From assembly GCF_023634865.1 (NCBI RefSeq), contig NZ_JAMLJN010000007.1:83707-147706 (forward strand): DNA of 64,000 nucleotides. The letters are read 5' to 3'. How positions within the stretch are numbered: position 1 is the stretch's first letter; each line of letters starts with the position of its first letter. This document shows positions 23,957 to 31,959 of this stretch, one piece after another. Both the position numbers and the translations under genes were made by a program. The DNA comes from Flavobacterium fragile (GTDB taxonomy: Bacteria; Bacteroidota; Bacteroidia; Flavobacteriales; Flavobacteriaceae). The notes under the pieces were generated by a model, which was not told the DNA's origin, searched no databases, and saw only the letters and a list, made by a program, of their open reading frames with translations.

Positions 23957-25171
23957 ATGAATTCAAAATACGATATCATCATCATTGGCGGAGGCGCTGC
24001 CGGTTTTTTTACAGCCATTAACATTGTAGAAAAGAATCCAAATTTAAAAGTAGCTATTTTAGAGCGTGGCAAAAGTGTTTTAGAAAAAGTCCGAATTTCT
24101 GGCGGTGGTCGTTGTAATGTGACTCATGCGTGTTTTGTACCTAATGATCTAGTGAAATTTTATCCAAGAGGCGAAAAGGAATTAAAAGGTCCGTTTCATC
24201 AATTTTGCTCTGGCGATACGATTGAATGGTTCCAAAAGCATGGGGTAGAACTAAAGATTGAGGAAGATGGTAGAATGTTTCCAGTTTCCAACTCTTCACA
24301 AACTATTATAGATTGTTTTTTAAAAGCCGCTCAAAAATTAAAAATTGATATTCTAACAGGACAAAGTGTTCAGGAATTGTATCAAGGTGAAAATTATTGG
24401 AAAATTTCAACTAATCAAGACGTTTTTACTTGTCAAAAAGTGGTGATGACTACTGGAAGTAATCCAAAGATTTGGGAATTGTTACAAAATTTGGGACATA
24501 AAATTGTTGAGCCCGTTCCTTCTTTGTTTACGTTTAATATCAAAGATGTCCGAATTAAAGATTTGATGGGACTTTCTACAGTTGCTTCGGTGAAAGTAAA
24601 AAAGTCAAAATTGCAGGCATCCGGACCTTTGTTAATTACGCATTGGGGAATGAGTGGTCCTGGAATTTTACGTCTTTCAGCATGGGGAGCTCGAGAATTG
24701 GCTGATAAAAAATACCAATTTGCCATTCAAGTGAATTGGTTAAATGAAACCGATTTTGAAGACGCAATCGATTTGTTGAAGGCCATTAAAGAAGAAAATT
24801 CTAAAAAGTTAGTTGCAAAATATGCACATTTCGATTTGCCAAAACGCCTTTGGGAAAACTTGGTAAAAGCTGCTGGGATTTTAGAAGAAACCAAATGGGC
24901 TGATGTAAACAAAAAACAATTGCATACTTTAGCCGAACAATTAACGAATGCCGAATTTCAGGTTAACGGGAAAAGCACCTTTAAAGAAGAATTTGTTACC
25001 GCAGGTGGAATCGACTTAAGAGAAGTTAATTTCAAAACTATGGGAAGTAAAGTTTTGCCAAATTTATTTTTCGCAGGAGAAATTCTAAATATCGATGCGA
25101 TAACAGGTGGTTTTAACTTTCAAAATGCTTGGACAGGCGGTTTTATTGTGGCTGAAAACATTAATCAATAG
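23957..25171 (+). CDS. BaiN/HI0933-like FAD-dependent oxidoreductase
   Basis: A 404-aa flavoprotein with an N-terminal dinucleotide-binding motif (IIIIGGGAAGFFTA), the family signature ILERGKSVLEKVRISGGGRC (about residues 33-52), and a C-terminal FAD-contact segment (GGIDLREV... FAGEILNIDAITGGFN). The family includes BaiN and proteins linked to 23S rRNA hydroxylation (RlhA-unrelated) only by annotation; the real substrate in this organism is unknown. It is monocistronic or a read-through of the amidohydrolase, 21 bases upstream. Confidence 0.88.
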   Translation: MNSKYDIIIIGGGAAGFFTAINIVEKNPNLKVAILERGKSVLEKVRISGGGRCNVTHACFVPNDLVKFYPRGEKELKGPFHQFCSGDTIEWFQKHGVELKIEEDGRMFPVSNSSQTIIDCFLKAAQKLKIDILTGQSVQELYQGENYWKISTNQDVFTCQKVVMTTGSNPKIWELLQNLGHKIVEPVPSLFTFNIKDVRIKDLMGLSTVASVKVKKSKLQASGPLLITHWGMSGPGILRLSAWGARELADKKYQFAIQVNWLNETDFEDAIDLLKAIKEENSKKLVAKYAHFDLPKRLWENLVKAAGILEETKWADVNKKQLHTLAEQLTNAEFQVNGKSTFKEEFVTAGGIDLREVNFKTMGSKVLPNLFFAGEILNIDAITGGFNFQNAWTGGFIVAENINQ

Positions 25172-25183
25172 AAGTATAATTGA

Positions 25184-25222
25184 AAAAAGTCGTGGTAAAA
25201 CTAAGTTTTACCACGACTTTTT
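25184..25222. terminator. Bidirectional terminator
   Basis: AAAAGTCGTGGTAAAAC (25185-25201), 3-nt loop, GTTTTACCACGACTTTT (25205-25221). A 17-bp perfect stem with A- and T-runs, between convergent genes. Confidence 0.9.
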
Positions 25223-25697
25223 ATTGATTCAACCAAAAAATAGTTCCTGTTAGCACCGTTGCAAAGCTAACCCAAGCTAAATATGGAAGTAGTAAATATC
25301 CTGCTTTTTTATCAACTTGTTTAAAAACGTAAAACGTTTCATATATAATTAACCATAAAAGTATGATTTCTAAAAAAGCCAATAAAATATTATTCAATCC
25401 AAAGAATAAATAGGACCATAAAGCATTTAGAAGCAACTGAACAGTAAAAAACATCAATCCTTTTTTGACCAATTCTTTATTGGTTTCTATTTGATTCCAA
25501 ACTAACCCCGCAGCAATTCCCATAAAAATATACAACATTGTCCAAACAGGAGCAAAAACCCAATTAGGAGGATTAAAGCTTGGCTTTTTGATTAATGGAT
25601 ACCAAGTGTTAATACTCGAAAGTGTTACTTTGCTTGATAAATAACCAACTGCTAGGCAAATAGCAACACAATAAATGATTCTTAAATATTTATTCAT
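25221..25697 (-). CDS. TspO/MBR family tryptophan-rich protein
   Basis: A 158-aa membrane protein with five predicted helices and the TspO signatures: WYPLIKKPSFNPPNWVFAPVW (residues about 30-50), TMLYIFMGIAAGLVW, and the tryptophan-rich later helices. The family binds porphyrins and affects tetrapyrrole or stress responses. The ATG at 25697 (MNKYLRI) is preferred to an upstream TTG. It is divergent from mvaD. Confidence 0.9.
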   Translation of the reverse strand: MNKYLRIIYCVAICLAVGYLSSKVTLSSINTWYPLIKKPSFNPPNWVFAPVWTMLYIFMGIAAGLVWNQIETNKELVKKGLMFFTVQLLLNALWSYLFFGLNNILLAFLEIILLWLIIYETFYVFKQVDKKAGYLLLPYLAWVSFATVLTGTIFWLNQ

Positions 25698-25757
25698 TAG
25701 TGTGAATTTTATATGCAAATTAACGAAAAATCAAGGTAACAAATCAATCAAAATCGG

Positions 25758-25765
25758 TATTTTTG
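25758..25765 (+). promoter_or_regulatory. mvaD -7 promoter element
   Basis: TATTTTTG, 15 bases before the mvaD ATG. No clear TTG at -33. Confidence 0.45.
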
Positions 25766-25780
25766 TCAAAATTTTAAGCT

Positions 25781-26860
25781 ATGCTTACGGAAAAAGATTT
25801 TATTACAACTTCATACAATTCGATTGAATCCGCTAGTTTCGAATGGAGCGCACCTAGTAATATTGCCTTAGTGAAATATTGGGGCAAGAAAGAAAACCAA
25901 ATTCCAGCGAATCCTTCGATAAGTTTTACATTAAACAATTGTAAAACAATCACAAAATTAGAAGTAGTCAAAAAATCGGAAACCAATAGTTTTTCGTTCG
26001 ATTTGCTTTTTGAAGGAAAACCGAAAGAAGATTTCAAACCAAAAATTCAAAAATTCTTCGAAAGAATTGAAAAATATTGTCCGTTTTTAAAAGAATATCA
26101 TTTTAAAATTGATACCCAAAACACGTTTCCTCATAGTTCAGGAATTGCTTCTTCAGCCTCTGGAATGGCAGCTTTGGCAATGAATATCATGAGTTTGGAA
26201 AAAGCTATTAATCCAACGATTTCAGATGATTATTTCTATTCAAAAGCTTCATTTTTAGCTCGATTAGGAAGCGGAAGCGCGTGCAGAAGTATCAAAGGTG
26301 AAGTAGTAGTTTGGGGTAATCATGCTAAGATTACTGGAAGTTCAGATTTGTTTGGAGTGGAATTTTCAGAAATGCATCAAAATTTCAAAAACTATCAAGA
26401 CACTATTTTATTAGTAGACAAAGGCGAAAAGCAAGTTTCGAGTACGATTGGTCACGATTTAATGCACAATCATCCGTATGCCGAAAGACGTTTTGCTCAA
26501 GCACACGAAAATTTATCCCTAATAAAAGCAATTTTATCATCAGGAAATTTAGAAGAATTTATCAAAATTGTAGAAAGCGAGGCCTTGACTTTACATGCTA
26601 TGATGATGACTTCAATGCCATATTTTATCTTAATGAAACCCAATACATTGGAAATTATTAATAAAATTTGGGAATTCAGAAATGAAACACAAATTCCTGT
26701 ATGTTTTACATTAGATGCTGGTGCCAATGTTCACGTGTTGTATCCTGAAAATGTAAAAGAAAACGTACTGCAATTTATTCAAGATGAATTAGTTGGCTAT
26801 TGTCAAAATGGTCAGTATATTTGCGATCAAATTGGGAATGGTACGAATCAATTAAAATAA
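25781..26860 (+). CDS. mvaD: Diphosphomevalonate decarboxylase
   Basis: Converts mevalonate 5-diphosphate to isopentenyl diphosphate with ATP. The 359-aa GHMP-family protein has the decarboxylase-specific N-terminal motif SNIALVKYWGKKE (residues about 28-40), the ATP loop HSSGIASSASGMAALA, the SGSACRSIKG segment and the catalytic-Asp region FTLDAGANVHVLYP. Downstream, after a toxin-antitoxin pair, lies mevalonate kinase, so this is a mevalonate-pathway cluster. It has its own promoter box. Confidence 0.94.
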   Translation: MLTEKDFITTSYNSIESASFEWSAPSNIALVKYWGKKENQIPANPSISFTLNNCKTITKLEVVKKSETNSFSFDLLFEGKPKEDFKPKIQKFFERIEKYCPFLKEYHFKIDTQNTFPHSSGIASSASGMAALAMNIMSLEKAINPTISDDYFYSKASFLARLGSGSACRSIKGEVVVWGNHAKITGSSDLFGVEFSEMHQNFKNYQDTILLVDKGEKQVSSTIGHDLMHNHPYAERRFAQAHENLSLIKAILSSGNLEEFIKIVESEALTLHAMMMTSMPYFILMKPNTLEIINKIWEFRNETQIPVCFTLDAGANVHVLYPENVKENVLQFIQDELVGYCQNGQYICDQIGNGTNQLK

Positions 26861-26890
26861 TTTGTATATTTACCATAGATTTCAATAAAT

Positions 26891-27112
26891 ATGGACATTC
26901 GATTGGAAAAATTAGAGCTTATGAAAATGCTGATGGAAACAGAAAACCCTTCGGTATTACAAGCTATTAGAAAAATTTTTCAAAAAGAAGAGAAAGATTG
27001 GTGGGATGATTTAACGGAAGAGCAACAAAACATTCTAAACGAATCAATGGAGCAATATGAGAAGGGAGAGTTTTCTTCTTTTGAAGATTATATCAAGCCA
27101 CATTTGAAATAA
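26891..27112 (+). CDS. Antitoxin of a ParE/RelE-type module
   Basis: A 73-aa acidic protein (start MDIRLEKLELMKMLMETENP, centre KDWWDDLTEEQ, then YIKPHLK). This pattern, a short helical N-terminus, a WWD segment and a C-terminal segment that wraps the toxin, is characteristic of antitoxins paired with RelE/ParE toxins in Bacteroidota. The stop overlaps the toxin start by one base (TAATG), the normal arrangement. It lies 30 bases after mvaD. Confidence 0.8.
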   Translation: MDIRLEKLELMKMLMETENPSVLQAIRKIFQKEEKDWWDDLTEEQQNILNESMEQYEKGEFSSFEDYIKPHLK

Positions 27113-27423
27113 TGAGGGAAATTGTAATAACGCCAAGAGCTCAAAAAGAATTGAATCAACTTTTTGAATATTTGGAGTTAAAATGGAATTTGAAAGTTAA
27201 AGATGATTTTGTGAATAAGCTACATTTAGTTTTGAAAATTGTAGCAAAAAGTCCAGAATCCTTTCCTGTTTCAAGTAAAAATGTTAAATTTAGAAAGTGT
27301 GTCGTTACAAAAAAGAATACACTTTTTTATCATTATAATCAAAAGCATATTGTAGTGGTTGCTGTTTTCGACACAAGACAAAACCCAAAGAAATTAAAAT
27401 CTGATTACTATAAACAACCGTAA
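27112..27423 (+). CDS. ParE/RelE superfamily toxin
   Basis: A 103-aa basic protein starting MREIVITPRAQKELNQLFEY with later VAKSPESFPVS and the C-terminal VVAVFDTRQNPKK, the standard RelE/ParE fold signatures. ParE members poison gyrase and RelE members cut mRNA on the ribosome; the DTRQNP ending is seen in ParE-like and RelE-like Bacteroidota proteins, so I cannot choose between them. It is intact, with the antitoxin overlapping upstream. It separates mvaD from mevalonate kinase, with 15 bases to the latter. Confidence 0.82.
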   Translation: MREIVITPRAQKELNQLFEYLELKWNLKVKDDFVNKLHLVLKIVAKSPESFPVSSKNVKFRKCVVTKKNTLFYHYNQKHIVVVAVFDTRQNPKKLKSDYYKQP

Positions 27424-27438
27424 ACTGAATACTAAAAA

Positions 27439-28377
27439 ATGAAAGGACCGCTTTTTTACTCAAAAATATTACTTTTCGGAGAATACGGAATCATCCAAGA
27501 TTCGAAAGGACTTTCAATTCCTTATAATTTTTACAACGGAGCTTTAAAGAACGATGGAAATTCGTCTGAAAGCGCTATTAAATCGAATGAAAGTTTAAAA
27601 AAATATGCTGCTTATTTAGCTCAGTTGCAAAAAGAGCAACCGGAGTTGGTGACTTTCGATTTAGATTCTTTACAAAATGATGTAAACAACGGAATGTATT
27701 TTGATTCTAGTATTCCACAAGGATATGGAGTAGGAAGTAGCGGTGCATTAGTTGCTGCTATTTACGATAAATATGCGAAAGATAAAATCACGGTTTTAGA
27801 GAATTTAACTCGTGAAAAATTATTACAATTAAAAACGATTTTCTCTCAAATGGAATCGTTTTTTCACGGAAAAAGTTCAGGTTTAGATCCGTTGAATAGT
27901 TATTTAAGTATTCCAATTTTAATCAACTCGAAAGACAATATTGAACCAACCGGAATTCCAAGTCAAAGCACACAGGGAAAAGGAGCGGTTTTCTTAATCG
28001 ATTCAGGAATTGTTGGTGAAACTGCTCCAATGGTTTCGATTTTCATGGAAAACTTAAAAGACAATGGTTTCCGTAACATGTTAAAATCGCAATTCATAAA
28101 ATATACCGATGCTTGTGTGGAAAATTTCTTGCACGGCGATGTAAAATCGTTATTAGAAAACACCAAACAATTATCAAAAGTTGTCTTGAATAACTTCAAA
28201 CCGATGATTCCAGAACAATTTCACCAAGTATGGCAAAAAGGAATTGACACCAATGATTACTATTTGAAATTGTGTGGTTCTGGTGGTGGCGGTTATATTT
28301 TAGGATTTACCCAAGATTTAGACAAAGCAAAAGAATCGTTGAAAGACTATAAATTAGAAGTGGTTTATAATTTTTAA
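27439..28377 (+). CDS. Mevalonate kinase (GHMP family)
   Basis: A 312-aa GHMP kinase that phosphorylates mevalonate in the mevalonate pathway. N-terminal KILLFGEYGIIQDSKGLSIP, the ATP-binding loop PQGYGVGSSGALVAA (residues about 93-107), and motif 3 CGSGGGGYILGF (about 275-286) are visible. Assignment to mevalonate rather than phosphomevalonate rests on the cluster with mvaD and on similarity to proteins annotated so in relatives. The gene follows the toxin-antitoxin pair. Confidence 0.85.
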   Translation: MKGPLFYSKILLFGEYGIIQDSKGLSIPYNFYNGALKNDGNSSESAIKSNESLKKYAAYLAQLQKEQPELVTFDLDSLQNDVNNGMYFDSSIPQGYGVGSSGALVAAIYDKYAKDKITVLENLTREKLLQLKTIFSQMESFFHGKSSGLDPLNSYLSIPILINSKDNIEPTGIPSQSTQGKGAVFLIDSGIVGETAPMVSIFMENLKDNGFRNMLKSQFIKYTDACVENFLHGDVKSLLENTKQLSKVVLNNFKPMIPEQFHQVWQKGIDTNDYYLKLCGSGGGGYILGFTQDLDKAKESLKDYKLEVVYNF

Positions 28378-28379
28378 CA

Positions 28380-28480
28380 TAGGCAAAAGGGAATAGGTAA
28401 AAGGCAAAAGGGAGTTAGATTTAATTTAATACTTATGCCTTTTATCTTTTACCCTTATCCCAACACCTTTTACCTATAAA
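28380..28480 (+). repeat. Imperfect inverted repeat of AGGCAAAAGG/AGGTAAAAGG words
   Basis: Left arm (28381-28413) repeats AGGCAAAAGGG and AGGTAAAAGG; right arm (28436-28476) has the complementary words CCTTTTATC, CTTTTACCC, CCTTTTACC. It fills the whole spacer between mevalonate kinase and the UbiA gene. No protein or promoter is visible inside. It is of the same word-repeat style as 15693-15758. Confidence 0.6.
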
Positions 28481-28483
28481 GAA

Positions 28484-29404
28484 ATGCTTACTCGTAAATC
28501 CAAATTAGTCCTCACTAAAATCTTTAGCTTCTTTTCTGTGATAAGAGGATATAATATTTGGGTTATAGCATTAGCACAATATCTTTCCGCCATTTTTATT
28601 CTAGCTCCTGAGAAACGAGCGTTGGATATTATTCTCGATTGGCGTTTGTTTTTAATTGTGGTGGCTTCTACGTTAACGATTGCTTCGGGTTATATTATCA
28701 ATAATTTTTACGATGCGAAAAAGGATTTAATCAATCGTCCAAAAAAAGCTATGATTGACCGATTGGTGAGTCAGGAAACGAAGTTGAAAGTCTATTTCGG
28801 AATTAATTTCATTGTCGCTTTATTGATGTTTTTTGTTTCTTGGCGTGCGGTTTTGTTTTTTTCGACTTACATTTTTCTGATTTGGTTTTATTCGCATAAA
28901 TTGAAAAAGATGTTCTTGATTGGAAACGTTACAGCAGCGGTTTTAGCGGTTTTGCCTTTTTTCGGAATTTTGATGTATTACAAGAACTTTTATCACGTTA
29001 TTTTTGCTCATGCCTCTTTCTTATTGTTGTTGATTTTAATTCGAGAATTGATCAAAGATTTAGAAAATGTTGAAGGTGATTTAATAACGGATTATAAGAC
29101 AATTCCAGTTGTTTTTGGTGAAAAAATGGCGAAATCGATAATTTCGGTTTTAACGATTTCTACTCTAATTCCGGTTTATTTTTTAATTGAAGTATATGAT
29201 GTAGGTTATATGGATATTTACTTTTATCTGAGTTTAATGGCTCTGCTGTTTTTTCTTTTGCTTCTATGGAAAGCAGCTTCAAAACCAGAATACCTAAAAC
29301 TTCATTTTCTATTGAAATTTATCATTGTTTCGGGTGTTTTTTGCATTGTTTTAATCGAACCATCGGTTTTAATTCATGGCAAAAAATTGATTTCAGCATA
29401 TTAG
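28484..29404 (+). CDS. UbiA family prenyltransferase
   Basis: A 306-aa integral membrane prenyltransferase with eight or nine predicted helices. The first Asp-rich motif is INNFYDAKKDLINRPKK (residues about 77-93) and the second is RELIKDLENVEGDL with a following YKTIPVVFG (about 188-210). In relatives the protein is annotated as geranylgeranylglycerol-phosphate geranylgeranyltransferase-like. The location directly behind mevalonate kinase suggests that it uses isoprenoid diphosphate made by that pathway. Menaquinone MenA is a rival, but MenA usually has a different motif layout and men-gene neighbours. Confidence 0.82.
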   Translation: MLTRKSKLVLTKIFSFFSVIRGYNIWVIALAQYLSAIFILAPEKRALDIILDWRLFLIVVASTLTIASGYIINNFYDAKKDLINRPKKAMIDRLVSQETKLKVYFGINFIVALLMFFVSWRAVLFFSTYIFLIWFYSHKLKKMFLIGNVTAAVLAVLPFFGILMYYKNFYHVIFAHASFLLLLILIRELIKDLENVEGDLITDYKTIPVVFGEKMAKSIISVLTISTLIPVYFLIEVYDVGYMDIYFYLSLMALLFFLLLLWKAASKPEYLKLHFLLKFIIVSGVFCIVLIEPSVLIHGKKLISAY

Positions 29405-29415
29405 TTATATCTTTG
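29387..29415 (+). promoter_or_regulatory. Promoter of the pseudouridine synthase gene
   Basis: TTG 29387-29389 (inside the UbiA end), 18-nt spacer, TATCTTTG 29408-29415, leader of about 12-18 nt before the ATG at 29433. Confidence 0.7.
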
Positions 29416-29432
29416 CAAAAATTGTTTAGAAT

Positions 29433-30329
29433 ATGTCACGTCATCAAGATAACGATAAACCTCACCCAGGTTCAGGAAGACAAGGAGGTTATAAAAAAAA
29501 TAGTAATTCAAGAGGGAATGCTCCTATTAGAAAGGCACCTTCTAAATTCAGTCCCAAACCAGATGCTGCTAAGTCTGATGTAGCAAAAGGTCCAAAATCT
29601 CCAAAAAAACCTTCAAATCCAAACGAAATTCGTTTAAATCGTTATATCTCTAATTCTGGAATGTGTAGCCGTAGAGATGCGGATATTTACATTCAAAGCG
29701 GGAATGTAAAGGTAAATGGTGTGGTAATTACCGAAATGGGGTACAAAGTAAAATTATCGGATGTAGTACAATTCGATGGTGTAAACATTACACCAGAAAA
29801 GAAAGAATATGTATTATTAAATAAACCAAAAAACTTCTCTACTTCGGGAGATGAAGAAAAAGGTTCAGCTAATGTTCTAGATTTGGTGCGAAACGCTACA
29901 AAAGCAAGATTACTGCCTGTGGGAAGAATGGATAAAACCACAACGGGTTTACTATTGTTCACTAATGACAATGAAATCATTCAAAAATTCACTGCGCCTA
30001 ACCAACGTTCATCTAAAGTATATCAAGTAACGTTAGATAAAAACTTGAAGTTTGAAGATTTAGAACGTATTCAAAAAGGATTAACTATCGAAGATCACCG
30101 TGTTTACGTGGAAGAAATATCATATATTGAAGACCAACCAAAAAGTGAAATTGGTTTAAAAATGAAAACTTCGAATGTAAAAATCGTTCGCAAAATTTTC
30201 GAACACTTAAAATATGATGTTCTAAAAGTGGACCGAGTAACTTTCGCAGGTTTAACTAAGAAAAATTTACCAAGAGGCGATTGGAGATTCTTAACCGAAC
30301 AAGAAATTATTAACTTAAAAAATGCCTAA
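29433..30329 (+). CDS. S4-domain rRNA pseudouridine synthase (RluB/RsuA family)
   Basis: A 298-aa enzyme. Residues 1-65 form a low-complexity basic extension (SRHQDNDKPHPGSGRQGGYK). The S4 domain follows (IRLNRYISNSGMCSRRDAD, about residues 67-85), then the RsuA-type catalytic domain with the GRMDKTTTGLLLFTND motif carrying the active-site Asp and a KNFSTS loop. It isomerises uridine in rRNA; the family member at 23S U2605 (RluB) is most similar by architecture, but the target is an inference. It has its own promoter and terminator. Confidence 0.9.
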   Translation: MSRHQDNDKPHPGSGRQGGYKKNSNSRGNAPIRKAPSKFSPKPDAAKSDVAKGPKSPKKPSNPNEIRLNRYISNSGMCSRRDADIYIQSGNVKVNGVVITEMGYKVKLSDVVQFDGVNITPEKKEYVLLNKPKNFSTSGDEEKGSANVLDLVRNATKARLLPVGRMDKTTTGLLLFTNDNEIIQKFTAPNQRSSKVYQVTLDKNLKFEDLERIQKGLTIEDHRVYVEEISYIEDQPKSEIGLKMKTSNVKIVRKIFEHLKYDVLKVDRVTFAGLTKKNLPRGDWRFLTEQEIINLKNA

Positions 30330-30349
30330 ACGCTTTTTTTGAAATACAC

Positions 30350-30384
30350 AGGCACATTGGATTTTGTTCTTTGTGCCTTTTTTA
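30350..30384 (+). terminator. Terminator of the pseudouridine synthase gene
   Basis: AGGCACA 30350-30356, 15-nt loop, TGTGCCT 30372-30378, then T-run. Confidence 0.7.
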
Positions 30385-30435
30385 TTTACATCTTTGCGAA
30401 AAACTTTGCTTTCTTTGCTTTTAAATTTAGACTTT

Positions 30436-30795
30436 ATGCCAAATCAACTACAACAAATCGCCATTCGATGGTTCGATGCTTTCAATACAAAAAACTTAGA
30501 AAAATTATTGGAATTATACGATGACGAAGCCCAACATTTCAGTCCGAAATTAAAAATTCGCCAACCCGAAACCAATGGTTTAATCATTGGAAAAGAAGCG
30601 ATGCGCGTTTGGTGGCAAGATGCTTTTGATAGATTACCAACATTACACTACAAAGTAACTTCGTTAACCGCTAATACCGACCGAGTTTTTATGGAATATA
30701 TTCGTCAAGTAGCTGGTGAACCTGATATGTTGGTAGCCGAAGTTTTAGAAATTAAAGACGGAAAGATTGTGTTTTCTAGGGTGTATCATGGGTAG
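30436..30795 (+). CDS. NTF2-like (SnoaL-type) small protein
   Basis: A 119-aa cytoplasmic protein of the NTF2-like fold: start MPNQLQQIAIRWFDAFNTKN, then LLELYDDEAQHFSPKL and the C-terminal AEVLEIKDGKIVFSRVYHG, the usual ending. The fold binds small ligands or acts as an isomerase; no catalytic set is certain. The ATG at 30436 is chosen because the upstream frame runs through the terminator of the previous gene. It converges with dusB with four bases between stops. Confidence 0.8.
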   Translation: MPNQLQQIAIRWFDAFNTKNLEKLLELYDDEAQHFSPKLKIRQPETNGLIIGKEAMRVWWQDAFDRLPTLHYKVTSLTANTDRVFMEYIRQVAGEPDMLVAEVLEIKDGKIVFSRVYHG

Positions 30796-30799
30796 ATAA

Positions 30800-31795
30800 T
30801 TACCCCTCGAAAACATAATCCGCATAAATCTGCTCAATCTCAGTAAACACATCCAATAATTGATTGATTCCATCTGTGGTAACCAATTTTTGTTTGTATT
30901 CTTTAAATCCGTGAATGCCTTTGAAATAATTGGTATAATGACGACGCATTTCGTTGATTCCTAAACGTTCGCCTTTCCATTCGATACTCCAAATTAAGTG
31001 ATTTCTTGCGGCTTCGATTCGGTCGTTCATGCTTGGTGGTGCTAATTTTTCTCCTGTGGCGAAATAATGTTTAATTTCATTAAAAATCCAAGGATAACCA
31101 ATCGCAGCACGACCAATCATCATTCCGTCTAAACCGTATTTGTTTTTGTATTCCAATGCTTTTTCTGGAGAATCGATATCGCCATTTCCAAAAATTGGCA
31201 TTGTAATTCTAGGGTTTTCCTTCACGCGCTGAATGTGCGACCAATCCGAATGTCCTTTATACATCTGTGCACGAGTTCTGGCGTGAATGGTTAAGGCTTG
31301 CACACCAATATCTTGTAAACGTTCAGCAACTTCGTCAATATTAATCGAATTTTCATCCCAACCCAAACGCGTTTTTACGGTAACAGGCAAACTCGTTCCT
31401 TTTATAACAGCTTTGGTTAATCGCACCATCAAATCAACATCTTTCAAAACGCCTGCTCCAGCACCTTTACAAACTACTTTTTTTACAGGACAACCAAAAT
31501 TGATATCTACCAAATCAGGTTGAACAGCATCTACGATTCGTGATGACATTTCCATAGCCTCTTCATCACCACCAAAAATCTGAATTCCAACTGGACGTTC
31601 GTAGTCGAAAATGTCTAATTTTTGCTTACTTTTCATCGCATCACGAATCAATCCTTCCGAAGAAATAAATTCAGAATACATCAAATCAGCTCCATGTAAT
31701 TTGCATAAACGACGAAATGGTGGGTCGCTCACATCTTCCATTGGGGCTAATAGTAAAGGAAAATCGGGTAGTATGATGTTACCAATTTTAGGCAT
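30800..31795 (-). CDS. dusB: tRNA-dihydrouridine synthase (DusB-like)
   Basis: A 331-aa FMN- and NADPH-dependent enzyme reducing uridines in the D-loop of tRNA. The FMN-binding barrel start is LLLAPMEDVSDPPFRRLC, the catalytic cysteine is in NFGCPVKKVVCKGAGAG (about residues 95-111), and TIHARTRAQMYKGHSDW and GNGDIDSPEKA are family signatures. The C-terminal helical tRNA-binding domain is present. Alone on its strand with its own promoter. Confidence 0.92.
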   Translation of the reverse strand: MPKIGNIILPDFPLLLAPMEDVSDPPFRRLCKLHGADLMYSEFISSEGLIRDAMKSKQKLDIFDYERPVGIQIFGGDEEAMEMSSRIVDAVQPDLVDINFGCPVKKVVCKGAGAGVLKDVDLMVRLTKAVIKGTSLPVTVKTRLGWDENSINIDEVAERLQDIGVQALTIHARTRAQMYKGHSDWSHIQRVKENPRITMPIFGNGDIDSPEKALEYKNKYGLDGMMIGRAAIGYPWIFNEIKHYFATGEKLAPPSMNDRIEAARNHLIWSIEWKGERLGINEMRRHYTNYFKGIHGFKEYKQKLVTTDGINQLLDVFTEIEQIYADYVFEG

Positions 31796-31812
31796 GGTGC
31801 TTCAATTTTTTG

Positions 31813-31820
31813 CAAAGATA
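31813..31820 (-). promoter_or_regulatory. dusB -7 promoter element
   Basis: Minus-strand TATCTTTG, 17 bases before the dusB start. No clear TTG at -33. Confidence 0.5.
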
Positions 31821-31882
31821 GGAATTTTTTAAATCGAATGGGTTTCTAAAGATTCTCGGGTTTAAAATCCAAAACTTTAGCT

Positions 31883-31890
31883 TATATTTG
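31883..31890 (+). promoter_or_regulatory. lepA -7 promoter element
   Basis: TATATTTG, a perfect match. It implies a leader of about 60 nt before lepA that contains the short upstream ORF and a hairpin (ACAAGAG 31903-31909 with CTCTTGT 31928-31934). Confidence 0.6.
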
Positions 31891-31917
31891 CAGATTAAAC
31901 GAACAAGAGTTTGGAGG

Positions 31918-31959
31918 ATGAAAATGGCTCTTGTACTTGAACTTTACATTGAAAGATGA
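31918..31959 (+). CDS. Short upstream ORF coupled to lepA
   Basis: ATG 31918 (or ATG 31924, 11 codons) reads [13 protein letters not shown] and stops at TGA 31957-31959, which overlaps the lepA ATG as ATGA. A true Shine-Dalgarno GGAGG lies at 31913-31917, at a good 6-nt spacing to ATG 31924 but adjacent to ATG 31918. Shine-Dalgarno sequences are rare in this phylum. The leader hairpin would bury the same start region. Whether the peptide is made is unproven; the geometry suggests translational coupling of lepA. Confidence 0.4.
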   Translation: MKMALVLELYIER

